Shown: positions 25,864 to 34,658, numbered from the stretch's first letter. The stretch is 56,741 nt of DNA from an uncultured Muribaculaceae bacterium (GCA_944320595.1 CALUIB010000018.1:1-56741); one strand, 5' to 3'. Program-made: numbers and translations. Notes: generated by a model not told the origin, from the letters alone.

Positions 25864-25886
25864 ATGTATCCTTTATTCGGGATACA
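25864..25886 (-). terminator. Small hairpin inside the capsule operon
   Basis: ATGTATCC and GGATACAT form an 8-bp stem with a 7-base loop, in a 75-base gap between two glycosyltransferase genes. There is no long T-run. It could be a weak pause or termination site overcome by UpxY, or a scar of gene exchange. Confidence 0.35.
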
Positions 25887-25905
25887 TATTCATTATTTTA
25901 CCGCT

Positions 25906-26859
25906 TTAACTAATCAGTGGAATATTCTTATATTCCGCACTTTTTACATAGTTTATTCCATCTCTAATAGCATTCCTTTTTATGGTGAACATATCAAACC
26001 TTCCCTTTATAATGGAAATAAATAATCCAAATCCAAAGGTATAGACTATGCAGGCAATGTCCCATAATTTATATAATTTAGACACCTCTGGCTTATAGAT
26101 AAACCGATGCCAAAAGATGGTTTTAAATCGGAAATCACTATATATCAAATTTTGCTCTTTTTCTATATTTTGTGAACTTGTACCTGCATCTAAGTGCTTT
26201 ACACCGCTATTAAACCAAGTCAACTGTTTTAATCCCAATAAATGCATTTTATAAAACATAACTTGATCATCCCCTTGGGCATAATTCAAACTATCCATCC
26301 ATTTTTCTTCTTCAAACCGAACTTTTAAAAAATCAACTTTAGAACAGAAAAAACAAGGCCCAGCGTTAGTTTGTGACATATAAACTCCAGGTCGAGGGTT
26401 GCTATTATATGAATATCCCGCATTACGCATTACTTTATACCCCCACTTTCCATCGTCCCTCCTGGCCAACATACGCCCGGAAATCATCATCATCAATTTA
26501 CCAACCAAAGAACGTTCTGCATTAGGAAATACATCGGGTGAAATCACATCAGCCTTATTAACGGCCAAATACTCATACATTTTTTCCACGCTATTATCAG
26601 GCAAATACACGTCATCATCAAGAAACAAAATGTATTTTGTATTGACTTCATCATACGGCAAAGCGCGCTGTGCTACCATACCTTTTTTTACGTAAACATA
26701 TTCCTCTATACCAACTGTTTCTTTGGGTAATGGATATCCTTCTGCTATATATACGACTATTTTTGTCGGACGTATAGTCTGTGCGATTAAGGAATCAAGC
26801 AACTGCTGATATTTACTACCTGCTTTACCAAGTGTGCGAATTACCGCTGTATATTCCAT
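25906..26859 (-). CDS. Glycosyltransferase family 2
   Basis: 317 residues. It starts 'YTAVIRTLGKAGSKYQQLLDSLIAQTIRPTKIVVY', has 'YILFLDDDVYLP' as the DxD region and 'AQGDDQVMFYKMHLLG' as the acceptor/base region. The C-terminal quarter has a hydrophobic stretch ('DIACIVYTFGFGLFISII') that may dip into the membrane. Capsule assembly; sugar unknown. It overlaps the preceding gene by 19 bases (26841-26859) and is clearly AT-rich. Confidence 0.9.
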   Translation of the reverse strand: MEYTAVIRTLGKAGSKYQQLLDSLIAQTIRPTKIVVYIAEGYPLPKETVGIEEYVYVKKGMVAQRALPYDEVNTKYILFLDDDVYLPDNSVEKMYEYLAVNKADVISPDVFPNAERSLVGKLMMMISGRMLARRDDGKWGYKVMRNAGYSYNSNPRPGVYMSQTNAGPCFFCSKVDFLKVRFEEEKWMDSLNYAQGDDQVMFYKMHLLGLKQLTWFNSGVKHLDAGTSSQNIEKEQNLIYSDFRFKTIFWHRFIYKPEVSKLYKLWDIACIVYTFGFGLFISIIKGRFDMFTIKRNAIRDGINYVKSAEYKNIPLIS

Positions 26860-27857
26860 AACAACAGAAAACCATGTTTCAATTTTGATAAAATACTTCT
26901 TTGCCTGTAAATTCTAACCATAAACAACGGTGAGATATAGAAACACATTCTTTTTATGTGAATAGAATTATTTTTCGCCCAATGGATAATCTTATCTCGC
27001 TGCTCTTTAACGCGATATTGAGAAATAAACTGAGTACAATTTTTATAATACTTATCAGAAGCCAACCATTGTAACGTAGAACAATATCTATCTGAACACA
27101 TTCTCCACAAGTATTTTCTTAACTGCGGATCATTTGTTCGTTCATATAATTGCATTGTTGCAAGTCCAGTATATAAAGAATCCCTTATCTTCAATATGTT
27201 AGTCCTTTTTGATGCGCTATCGCCATATTGACGGTACGCATAGAATAATATATCTGGCCTATACATACATCGCAATGATTGCTGTACAAGTATATTCAGA
27301 TAAAAAATCACATCCTCCATAAAAATATGCCCAACCTCAAATCTTGTAGATTTTAATTTATCGGCTTTGAATAATGACAAGACGCAAAAAAAATCACCTT
27401 TTACAACATATTGCAAAAACTGGAACGAGTTAATTATTGTATTCGAATATTCAACCCCAACTTGTTTAGATGTATTTATTATCCGACTATTTCTATCAAT
27501 ATGCATGTATTCTCCCTTCACTACGTCCAGTTCATATTCAAAAGCAGCTGAAACCAATTTGTATAACCCCGTGTCTTCACACCAAAAATCATCAGCATCA
27601 AGAAATATTATATAATCACCTTCAGCTTTATCCAATGCTATATTTCTTGCAGCAGAAACACCCTGGTTTTTTTGATGAAAAACTTTAATCCTTTTATCCG
27701 TTTTCGCATATTCATCACATATTCGCCCGGAATTATCGGTACTTCCATCATCAACCAATATTAGTTCCCACTCAGTATAAGTCTGCCTCAAGACACTTTG
27801 AATGCACTCGCCTATATATTTCTCGGTGTTATACACAGGAACTATTATCGAAACCAT
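26841..27857 (-). CDS. Glycosyltransferase family 2
   Basis: 338 residues with a classic GT2 start 'MVSIIVPVYNTEKYIGECIQSVLRQTYTEWELILVDDGSTDNS', then 'NQGVSAARNIALDKAEGDYIIFLDADDFW' (DxD). The C-terminal part is basic with a hydrophobic patch. It is likely to add one sugar to the capsule unit on the cytoplasmic face. It starts 1 base after the pyruvyltransferase gene ends, so it is part of the same operon. Confidence 0.92.
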   Translation of the reverse strand: MVSIIVPVYNTEKYIGECIQSVLRQTYTEWELILVDDGSTDNSGRICDEYAKTDKRIKVFHQKNQGVSAARNIALDKAEGDYIIFLDADDFWCEDTGLYKLVSAAFEYELDVVKGEYMHIDRNSRIINTSKQVGVEYSNTIINSFQFLQYVVKGDFFCVLSLFKADKLKSTRFEVGHIFMEDVIFYLNILVQQSLRCMYRPDILFYAYRQYGDSASKRTNILKIRDSLYTGLATMQLYERTNDPQLRKYLWRMCSDRYCSTLQWLASDKYYKNCTQFISQYRVKEQRDKIIHWAKNNSIHIKRMCFYISPLFMVRIYRQRSILSKLKHGFLLLWNIQR

Positions 27858-27858
27858 T

Positions 27859-29004
27859 TTATATGTCTTTTATAAAATTCAGGCTTAAGCCCCTTAGTTG
27901 ATCATATAATTCTGCAACTTTATCATAGTCAATTTCTTCCATTAGCTTATTTGCTTTTTTAAGATATTCATCTTTCGACAAAACTAGCCGATTGGATAAA
28001 TCGAAACTGCTTAGCAAAGTATGAAACCTGTCAAGTCCACGCACTTTATTACCTATTGCAATAAACTTCTTTTTGAATATGATAGAAAACACACAACCAT
28101 GAAAAGAATCAGTAACAACAAAATCAGCATAAGCAATCGACGACAGCCACTTCGATACTGATACCAATCTCCTTGTTTCCATAGGTTTTGTTGTAAGTCT
28201 CGTTTGCCGTTTGCCTATAATTTTAGCAACATCAGAAACAATAAAATCTTTTTCCGAATCATTGTCCAATATATAACTTACCACCCCTGAATCAGATATA
28301 TCTTCTTGTTTTATTAAACTAAAATATGCAGTGGCAGGCAGTAACAACGTAGGGTCGAGGACAATAGGAACCTCCTTATCGCAGCCAAAAGTTCTTTTCA
28401 GATAGTTTTTTGCAGAATGTTCACGAACTGAAATAGCATCAAACAATCTTAACAGCTTTGAACATTTTTCTACATTATGCATAGATATGGCATTATCCTC
28501 AACTCCGAAAGATGCTGCATAGGCATATCTTTTAATATTGCTCTCTTTATCTAAAAAATCAAGAAAATAATTTGTAATCCATGGTGAATATACTTCACGC
28601 CACACCTGATCACTTCCTACAACGATGCAATCAATGTGGTTATGCTTTATAAACTTTCTTAAATTACGAGTGCTGTATATTGGAACCGACAATTTGATAT
28701 TATTTACTACAAAATCATCTACGAGACTGTTATCGTAATCAGGTTCCGAATGCACCAAGTAATCTCCTTTTTTAAATGGATTACATATCACATACCTGTA
28801 GTCATCCTTTACATACCGTCTGATAACACATTTACAGAAACTTCCACATCTATACAGCAACTGTTTAAACGATGGATACCCTTTGAGCCGATTTACTGTT
28901 ATAACATCGTGACCTTCGCGTTTCAACACAGTTTGTAAAGCGTAAGCTTGCAAAATCCCTCCATAATTGGAATGTAACGGTTGCGTGAGTATTGCTATTT
29001 TCAT
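27859..29004 (-). CDS. Polysaccharide pyruvyl transferase family protein
   Basis: 381 residues. 'MKIAILTQPLHSNYGGILQAYALQTVLKREGHDV' is the usual opening of the CsaB/WcaK-type pyruvyltransferase fold; 'CIVVGSDQVWR' and 'ADFVVTDSFHGCVFSIIFKKKFIAI' are further family landmarks. It would add a pyruvate ketal (from phosphoenolpyruvate) to a capsule sugar, giving negative charge. It is 3 bases downstream of a 4Fe-4S protein gene, a common pair in capsule loci. Some members of this fold act as plain glycosyltransferases, so the reaction is not certain. Confidence 0.87.
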   Translation of the reverse strand: MKIAILTQPLHSNYGGILQAYALQTVLKREGHDVITVNRLKGYPSFKQLLYRCGSFCKCVIRRYVKDDYRYVICNPFKKGDYLVHSEPDYDNSLVDDFVVNNIKLSVPIYSTRNLRKFIKHNHIDCIVVGSDQVWREVYSPWITNYFLDFLDKESNIKRYAYAASFGVEDNAISMHNVEKCSKLLRLFDAISVREHSAKNYLKRTFGCDKEVPIVLDPTLLLPATAYFSLIKQEDISDSGVVSYILDNDSEKDFIVSDVAKIIGKRQTRLTTKPMETRRLVSVSKWLSSIAYADFVVTDSFHGCVFSIIFKKKFIAIGNKVRGLDRFHTLLSSFDLSNRLVLSKDEYLKKANKLMEEIDYDKVAELYDQLRGLSLNFIKDI

Positions 29005-29007
29005 AAG

Positions 29008-30204
29008 TTATATGCCTAATTTACGATATATAAATCTACGAACACGCTTATTAAGCGCAGTACTTGAACAATCATCATAGGCTTGTATCACACTCCCATT
29101 CTGTTTTAACTGCCTGAAAAAGAAACTACGATTAACAGGTTTCCTACAAGAATACAATATTGCCCGGTTCTTTTTCTGTCCCGATTGGAAATCGGTGGTT
29201 TCATATTCGAAATTCAAGCCGTTGAGCCAGTACTGCCCTTTTTCGGAATAAACAAGCACCAAACTAATGCCCTTGTCATCATCAAAATCAGGCAATACTT
29301 CATTTATTCCCCAAAAGTCAGCAATTGTCAAGTCACTCCCAGATTTGCCGCCCTTGGCTGGGCAATTATAGCACGACAGGCGCAAGTTCAAATCCAACAG
29401 AAAAGCATTCATGTACGGATTTTTGTAAAAATTAGTAGAGAGCAAAACTGTATTTTTCTCTCCGTCGGCAGTCTCCTCGGAGAGGGTGAGAGCAAAACTG
29501 TATTTTTTCCAACCCGTTGATTTTGAACGGAAATCAATCGATTCGATTTCCGTTTTTTTATCAATACGGTGAGGCAAAACTGAATTTTTTCCGTTCTCTC
29601 GGACGATTTCGGTCAAATAAATCTGCCACACCTTCGGGCTTGGGACACCGTGGCACACCACATCAACTGTCAATAAATTGTCATAATCTTTTCGCAGGAA
29701 ATTTTTCAATCCTGCTATCTGACAGGGGGTGCCGGTAAACATCACCTTGCGACCTTGCTGCAAGAAAGACTTGGCTTTTTGATAACAACCTTCTACCCGG
29801 CTCTGCACATATTTGGAACCTCTAAACGCGGATAGTCCTTCTCTTGTTTCTGCATAATCGTGAACTACATCCCAATTTGCATCAAACCGAGCGCCAAACA
29901 CCACACCTCCGCAATCTATAATCTTCTCGGCAAGCAAGGTGAAAATTCCTCCCGAAGAACTTGCCATTCTAATTTCTTCATTTCTATTTTTGGCTGCATA
30001 CACCTGTACCGGCGTTCTCACATCGTCGCTGCATAGTTCAGGGCAAACCTGCTCACACATCCCGCAATTAGCGCAGGCAACAGCGTCAACTTTAGGATAA
30101 AGAAATCCCTCATCGTCCTCTGTCATTCTGATACACCGTTTCGGACATACCGAAACACATGCCGTGCAGCCGCAACACTGTGACTTGTCTGTAATATGTA
30201 TCAT
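29008..30204 (-). CDS. 4Fe-4S / coenzyme F420 hydrogenase beta-subunit-like protein of a capsule locus
   Basis: 398 residues. Two 4Fe-4S clusters stand at the N-terminus: 'CCGCTACVSVCPKRC' near 10-24 and 'CANCGMCEQVCPELC' near 44-58. The FrhB N- and C-terminal domains follow ('SSSGGIFTLLAEKII', 'FTGTPCQIAGLKNFL', 'DVVCHGVPSPKVWQIY', and 'CYNCPAKGGKSGSDLTIADFWGI' with more Cys). F420 is not expected in Bacteroidales, so it is probably a redox partner acting with the adjacent pyruvyltransferase; the exact reaction is not established. Three short imperfect repeats lie inside the gene at about 29438, 29488 and 29571. Confidence 0.85.
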   Translation of the reverse strand: MIHITDKSQCCGCTACVSVCPKRCIRMTEDDEGFLYPKVDAVACANCGMCEQVCPELCSDDVRTPVQVYAAKNRNEEIRMASSSGGIFTLLAEKIIDCGGVVFGARFDANWDVVHDYAETREGLSAFRGSKYVQSRVEGCYQKAKSFLQQGRKVMFTGTPCQIAGLKNFLRKDYDNLLTVDVVCHGVPSPKVWQIYLTEIVRENGKNSVLPHRIDKKTEIESIDFRSKSTGWKKYSFALTLSEETADGEKNTVLLSTNFYKNPYMNAFLLDLNLRLSCYNCPAKGGKSGSDLTIADFWGINEVLPDFDDDKGISLVLVYSEKGQYWLNGLNFEYETTDFQSGQKKNRAILYSCRKPVNRSFFFRQLKQNGSVIQAYDDCSSTALNKRVRRFIYRKLGI

Positions 30205-30224
30205 TTTGCCAAAATTTTTTGTGC

Positions 30225-31478
30225 TTATATCTTTGCCAATATGTCGGCATAAATTTCAATGACACGTTCCGCAATCATATTACTGTCATGTCTTTTCATT
30301 GCCGCTTGCCTTGCTTTTTCACCAATTTCTTTATTAATGCTTGGGGTTTCGGCAATGTACTTCATCAAAAAAGCCATCTGATATGGGTCGTTGACAGGCA
30401 CAAGGAATCCCGTCTGGCCGTCATCTATTAATGATGGTATCCCTCCGGTATACGCCGCAATGCAAGGGAGTCCCAAAATTTGTGCTTCGCACACGCTGTT
30501 GCATACATTCTCAATATAAGAAGTGTGAACATAGGCCGTGGCATGTAAAAAGACTTCTTTGATTTGTTCGGCAGTAGCCACACCCATCAAACTGACATTA
30601 ACGTCTTCATGTTTCAAATTAAAGGTCTTATCAACGAATTTATCATTGACAGAACCAAATACCTTCCATTCAAAATCGGGTAGCACTTTTTTCAACTCTT
30701 GCGCAGCTTTCAATAACAAGTCATAACCCTTGTACAATGGTGGAGATATGGTAGTTACAAACACAGGTTTTTGAGGCAAAATCCGTTTTACATGTAAATC
30801 ATAAAAAGGACTCCTAAGCATTTCACTACAATAATAGTAGGTAGAATCGGGGCTGAACAACCTTGTAACCCTCTCGTCCCATGCCGAATGTCCCATAAAA
30901 TACTTTATAGAACGCATCATTCTTTGTTCAGTAACACTGTTTCGCCGCCACGCTATCTTGCTGCTAATGCGCTGAAAGATCTTCGGCAAAGAAAAATTTT
31001 GCCATATATACATATGCCATGACACAAATGGCGGCAAGAAACTGTTCAGACAAGTGGTCAAGATGCCTTGCACATGCAATACTACAGGGACTGATACATA
31101 CTTGGCAATCAAGCCATAAATATTTTCAGACCCGAACACCTGTATTACGTCGGGATTGAAGTCGTTAACCACATTCACCAAAGCAGGGATTGCCAGCTTT
31201 TCATGCTCAAATGTAGTTTCCTCCGGCTTCCGTATTATTGTTTCAAGGGTATATTTAATAGTTTTGGCAGGGCGAGGCAGGAGATAATAGGTCGTATCCT
31301 CCTGTTTCTCTTTCACAGGTTCCTGCACAGAACGGGAATAGAAACACAAGCCCAATTCTATACCAGTCCTTTTCTTCAATTCCATTTCCAAAGAAGAAAT
31401 CCACCCTCCGCCATTATAATAATTGCTCGAACCATGCTTATAGCATGACGATGTGTTGGTGAACCACAATATTCGCAT
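30225..31478 (-). CDS. Glycosyltransferase family 4
   Basis: 417 residues. It opens 'MRILWFTNTSSCYKHGSSNYYNGGGWISSLEMEL'; the middle has 'PDVIQVFGSENIYGLIAKYV', and the donor domain has 'PLYKGYDLLLKAAQEL' and 'SYIENVCNSVCEAQILGLPCIAAYTGGIPSLID', the GT4 signature. Capsule repeat-unit synthesis in the cytoplasm. It is the first transferase gene after the flippase and lies 17 bases downstream of it. AT-rich. Confidence 0.9.
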   Translation of the reverse strand: MRILWFTNTSSCYKHGSSNYYNGGGWISSLEMELKKRTGIELGLCFYSRSVQEPVKEKQEDTTYYLLPRPAKTIKYTLETIIRKPEETTFEHEKLAIPALVNVVNDFNPDVIQVFGSENIYGLIAKYVSVPVVLHVQGILTTCLNSFLPPFVSWHMYIWQNFSLPKIFQRISSKIAWRRNSVTEQRMMRSIKYFMGHSAWDERVTRLFSPDSTYYYCSEMLRSPFYDLHVKRILPQKPVFVTTISPPLYKGYDLLLKAAQELKKVLPDFEWKVFGSVNDKFVDKTFNLKHEDVNVSLMGVATAEQIKEVFLHATAYVHTSYIENVCNSVCEAQILGLPCIAAYTGGIPSLIDDGQTGFLVPVNDPYQMAFLMKYIAETPSINKEIGEKARQAAMKRHDSNMIAERVIEIYADILAKI

Positions 31479-31495
31479 ATATCAATTTGCTATTT

Positions 31496-33031
31496 TTATC
31501 TTTTTGATGGAATGACTTTCTGCATGATGAATCGCCTTTCCGATTTTGTGCAACCTATCATGCCGATTGAAATTAAGCTGCATGCGACACATGTGGCAGT
31601 GATTATGCAAAAATGCATCCACCCGCCACCATCAACCGACTGCGACAATATGAACGGTACTATGGCCGAAGTTATGAAAACAATGCCCGATTTAACGCAC
31701 ACGCCTTTTATAAAGCTCAAAATAGGCATTCCTGCCGTTTTGCGCAGGAACATCAAACGCAACACCAAGCAACATATCGAAACAGCAATGGCTACCAATA
31801 ACGTGGCCTCGGGCGCATATCCAAGCTCCAAGCATAAATATGAAAAAGGCAGATTTAACATCATTGTACCGCCTACTGCTATTTGGTAGTTCCTTATGCG
31901 TCCGGTCGCACTTTGAAGGGTTATCAATGTGTTTGATATGGCATCGCACATCGTCAAAACCAAAACCAGTCGCACAAAATTTACAGTATGCTCGGGATAT
32001 TGTTTCAGCCAAATGGTTAATATAAACTCGGTTTCAAAAAATATGGGCAACGTCAATAGCAATAATATATAAAACGAAAAACGCGCACCACGTTCCACAA
32101 GCGAAAACATATACTCCTTGTCGTCCGAGGCATAAGATTTTGTGATTTGCGGGTTCAAAGCTGTCATAAAATTCCCGGCAAACGAGCTTACGGCTGAATT
32201 GACAGCCATAGCTATGCCGCGGGCAGCATTTACAACTGGCCCCAAATACAAATTTAACAATATGTTAACCCCTTGATCTTTCAACAGCCCAGCCGTACTG
32301 CCAATAAAATTCCATCCGGCAAAGCTGCTCATCTGTTTCCAATATTGCCGGTTAAATTTCCACTTAACGCGGCACTCGGTGAAATGGCGGCGGCAATATA
32401 GCCAATAGATTTGCCTTGAAAACACGCTTGCCGCCAAAAGCAACAAGGAATATACGATTAATTTGTCGGCATTAAAGGGTACATAAGCAATGAAAAGCAC
32501 TATGGCCAAACGCAAAACAACATCTAAAATGCTGAAATAAGCGAATATCGACAAATGTTCGTGCGCAACGATGGAGGCATTGTAGGGGACGCTGAACAGA
32601 GCGAACATGAAACTTACAACCGAGGCTTGGAATACCCAATTGGCAGCCGTGAGCCGTTCGGCGGGGATAGTCATTTGGGTGTTCAGGAACCACACGCCCA
32701 CTGTTTCGGCCAAAATGAAGATTACGGCAGCAAGCGCAATATGAATAAGCACCGAGGTTGAGAAGATTGCCTTGAGCCGCTCCATGTCGCCGCGCCCAAG
32801 CTCGAAAGTGAGAAAACGGCTTACCGCAGATGACAATGAACTGGATATCAACGAGAACATTGTCACAAAGCCGCCCACCACGTTGTATATGCCATAATCT
32901 TCAACGCCCAAGGCGTTGAGCACCACCCGCGACGTGTAGAGCGACACTACCATGCTGAAGAGCATCCTGCCATACAGCATCAGCGTGTTCTTGGCTATGC
33001 GACGAGTATTTTCCCGGTGGTTTCTATCCAT
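31496..33031 (-). CDS. wzx: Capsule flippase (Wzx, MATE/MOP family)
   Basis: 511 residues from the ATG at 33031, which is coupled to the preceding stop (TGATG); an ATG at 33055 would overlap more. About 12-14 hydrophobic helices of the polysaccharide-transport (MOP) type: 'LYTSRVVLNALGVEDYGIYNVVGGFVTMFSLISSSLSSAVSRFLTFELG' is a typical Wzx start. It moves the undecaprenyl-linked repeat unit to the periplasmic face for the Wzy-like polymerase. Confidence 0.93.
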   Translation of the reverse strand: MDRNHRENTRRIAKNTLMLYGRMLFSMVVSLYTSRVVLNALGVEDYGIYNVVGGFVTMFSLISSSLSSAVSRFLTFELGRGDMERLKAIFSTSVLIHIALAAVIFILAETVGVWFLNTQMTIPAERLTAANWVFQASVVSFMFALFSVPYNASIVAHEHLSIFAYFSILDVVLRLAIVLFIAYVPFNADKLIVYSLLLLAASVFSRQIYWLYCRRHFTECRVKWKFNRQYWKQMSSFAGWNFIGSTAGLLKDQGVNILLNLYLGPVVNAARGIAMAVNSAVSSFAGNFMTALNPQITKSYASDDKEYMFSLVERGARFSFYILLLLTLPIFFETEFILTIWLKQYPEHTVNFVRLVLVLTMCDAISNTLITLQSATGRIRNYQIAVGGTMMLNLPFSYLCLELGYAPEATLLVAIAVSICCLVLRLMFLRKTAGMPILSFIKGVCVKSGIVFITSAIVPFILSQSVDGGGWMHFCIITATCVACSLISIGMIGCTKSERRFIMQKVIPSKR

Positions 33032-33468
33032 CACTTTCCAAACATTCGTCCCCAAATAGACTTTTTCTCTTGACGGCCGGCATATGGGCCGCTGTTCATC
33101 ATGCTCAGGTAGCGGCGGTAGCTCCAGCCATTGTGCACCATTTCGTAGATGGCGCCCCAGTCGGGGAGACGGCCCACGTTGCGGTCATCGATGAACAGGT
33201 CGGCACGCAGCTTGCGGCACGGAGCGGCATCAGCCTTTGCCTGCTCGTCGGGGTGGTTGGCGTTCACGGCATAAAATTCCAACCCGCGCTTGCGGCAGAA
33301 CTCCACGGCATCGTCGAGCAGCTGGCCTTCACGCACAGTCCACAATATCAGCAAGTGCCGCTCGGCCTGCAATTTCTTCAGGGTGGCGATGGCAAAGGGT
33401 ATCTCCTTTCCTATCTCGGGATAGCGGTGTTCGACGATTGTTCCGTCAAAATCCACAGCAATTACCAT
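33031..33468 (-). CDS. Small HAD-like hydrolase
   Basis: 145 residues. 'VIAVDFDGTIVEHRYPEIG' gives the HAD nucleophile motif DxDGT (Asp 6, Asp 8), and 'LRADLFIDDRNVG' the acidic fourth motif. It resembles the BT0820-type hydrolases seen near the start of Bacteroides capsule loci. Its substrate is unknown, possibly a sugar phosphate. It is the first gene after upxY, where upxZ would stand in B. fragilis, and is coupled to the flippase gene. Confidence 0.85.
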   Translation of the reverse strand: MVIAVDFDGTIVEHRYPEIGKEIPFAIATLKKLQAERHLLILWTVREGQLLDDAVEFCRKRGLEFYAVNANHPDEQAKADAAPCRKLRADLFIDDRNVGRLPDWGAIYEMVHNGWSYRRYLSMMNSGPYAGRQEKKSIWGRMFGK

Positions 33469-33497
33469 AATGCGATTATATGCGTAAAAAAGTAGGG

Positions 33498-34100
33498 TTA
33501 TTTTATTATTTGGATAAACTCGGGCTGCACTTCCACGGCCACGGTCAGCAGGTCGGGCAGCTCCACAAACAGGCGTTTCGACCGCGAGCCCTGCATCTTT
33601 TGCAGGTTCCCCTCGTAGCCGTCGAGCGGGCCGCCGACGATGCGCACCCTCTTGCCAATCATGTCGGGCACCACCTCCTTAGGGGTGTAGTAGTAGTGAT
33701 TGACGGTGGCTTCCACGGCCTTCTTGAAACGCTCCATTTCGGTCTCCCTCACGGTCATGGGGGTTCGTTTCCCGTCGCGCAGGAAACGGTATTGCAGCGT
33801 GTTGGTCAGCTCCACCACGGGGTCGAGCCTTTCGCGCGACTCGTGCACGAAGAGCAGGTCTTGCATAAAAGGCACTTCCATGCGGACTCGTTTGCCATGC
33901 TGCGATACTATTTTCCATACCATCGGCGTGAACACCTCCATTCCCATCTCGCCCAACATCTGGTAGGCGGGAAGTTTGGCGTTCGTCCTTTTGAGGTCGC
34001 GCATGACAAACCACTGCACGACCGTCCTCCACCTGGCAGGGGCAGATGACACATTGTCGCCACAAACGGGTTGCGCAATATGTTCTTTTGTATCCTCCAT
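33498..34100 (-). CDS. upxY: UpxY-family transcription antiterminator (NusG/RfaH paralogue)
   Basis: 200 residues from the ATG at 34100. A NusG N-terminal domain ('WRTVVQWFVMRDLKRTNAKLPAYQMLGEMGMEVFTPMVWKI', 'VPFMQDLLFVHESRERLDPVVE') is followed by a KOW region ('MIGKRVRIVGGPLDGYEGNLQKM'). UpxY proteins bind polymerase early on their own operon and stop premature termination in the untranslated leader, which is needed to transcribe a capsule operon this long. It is the first gene of the ~24-kb capsule operon, and a leader of about 197 bases precedes it. Confidence 0.93.
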   Translation of the reverse strand: MEDTKEHIAQPVCGDNVSSAPARWRTVVQWFVMRDLKRTNAKLPAYQMLGEMGMEVFTPMVWKIVSQHGKRVRMEVPFMQDLLFVHESRERLDPVVELTNTLQYRFLRDGKRTPMTVRETEMERFKKAVEATVNHYYYTPKEVVPDMIGKRVRIVGGPLDGYEGNLQKMQGSRSKRLFVELPDLLTVAVEVQPEFIQIIK

Positions 34101-34111
34101 ACTTCTGCAAA

Positions 34112-34292
34112 GCACTTTATTTCTAATCCCGCAATCTGTTGCAAATTGCAGTAAAACAGATAGTTACAATGAATATGATTGAAACTTCTCCTGACCTCAA
34201 CTGTCATGCATAGCTCTCGTTGGCTATGTGGCAAGGCATTCATAGCCTGCTGCACACTAGGGCAAAACTGCCTCACTCCCCAAGGGAGACGG
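34112..34292 (-). promoter_or_regulatory. upxY 5' untranslated leader (leader A)
   Basis: If transcription starts near 34297 this stretch is the leader read before the upxY ATG. Near the 5' end the RNA would hold a short hairpin (CTCCC, 3-base loop, GGGAG at 34280-34292). A diverged copy of the whole stretch (leader B) lies at 34477-34658 in the same direction. Leaders of this kind are the site of UpxY-dependent antitermination in B. fragilis. Confidence 0.6.
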
Positions 34293-34345
34293 TCTTTCCG
34301 TTGCAAAGTTACAAAATAATTTCGTTCCTCGCTCATTTTAGCAAT
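34276..34345. repeat. Inverted repeat, left arm (70 bp)
   Basis: Perfect reverse complement of 34770-34839; I compared all 70 bases. On the minus strand it contains TAACTTTG (34311-34304), a full Bacteroidetes -7 box pointing at upxY. No good -33 box is seen 19-21 bases upstream. Confidence 0.93.
34304..34311 (-). promoter_or_regulatory. Predicted -7 box of the capsule operon
   Basis: TAACTTTG on the minus strand matches TAnnTTTG. It lies in the left inverted-repeat arm about 200 bases before the upxY start. The -33 element is weak, so an activator or sequence from the inner segment may be needed. Confidence 0.5.
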
Positions 34346-34404
34346 TTTATTTGCCCTTTTTTGCAACAATATTTGGCGTTGCTCGCATATAGCAGTTAGC
34401 CATG

Positions 34405-34440
34405 TATGCCGCTTTTCTCCGGGTAGGGATAAGCGGCATA
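34405..34440 (+). terminator. Hairpin inside the candidate invertible segment
   Basis: A perfect 10-bp stem (34405-34414 with 34431-34440) and 16-base loop, followed on the plus strand by TTATTGTCGTAATTATTTT. In the present orientation it would act on plus-strand transcription; after inversion it would face upxY. Confidence 0.45.
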
Positions 34441-34476
34441 TTATTGTCGTAATTATTTTGGGGCATGTTTCTCAAG

Positions 34477-34658
34477 GCACTTTATTGCTAATCCTGCAAT
34501 TTGATATAAATCACAGTATTACAGATAGTTATACAAGGTATGATTAAAACATCTTCGGTTCACGACCTTCATGCATCGTTGTTTGCCATGTCATGCGGCG
34601 AGGCTTTCATAGCCTGTTGCAGGCTGGAACAAATTGTCTATCTCCCCAAGGGAGACGG
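34477..34658 (-). repeat. Leader copy B, diverged duplicate of the upxY leader
   Basis: Aligns along its whole length with 34112-34292 (offset 365-366 bases, roughly 70% identity by eye). Shared blocks include GCACTTTATT, ACAGATAGTTA, CATAGCCTG and CCCCAAGGGAGACGG. Its promoter copy is decayed. It is probably the remnant of a duplicated capsule promoter/leader unit. Confidence 0.7.
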
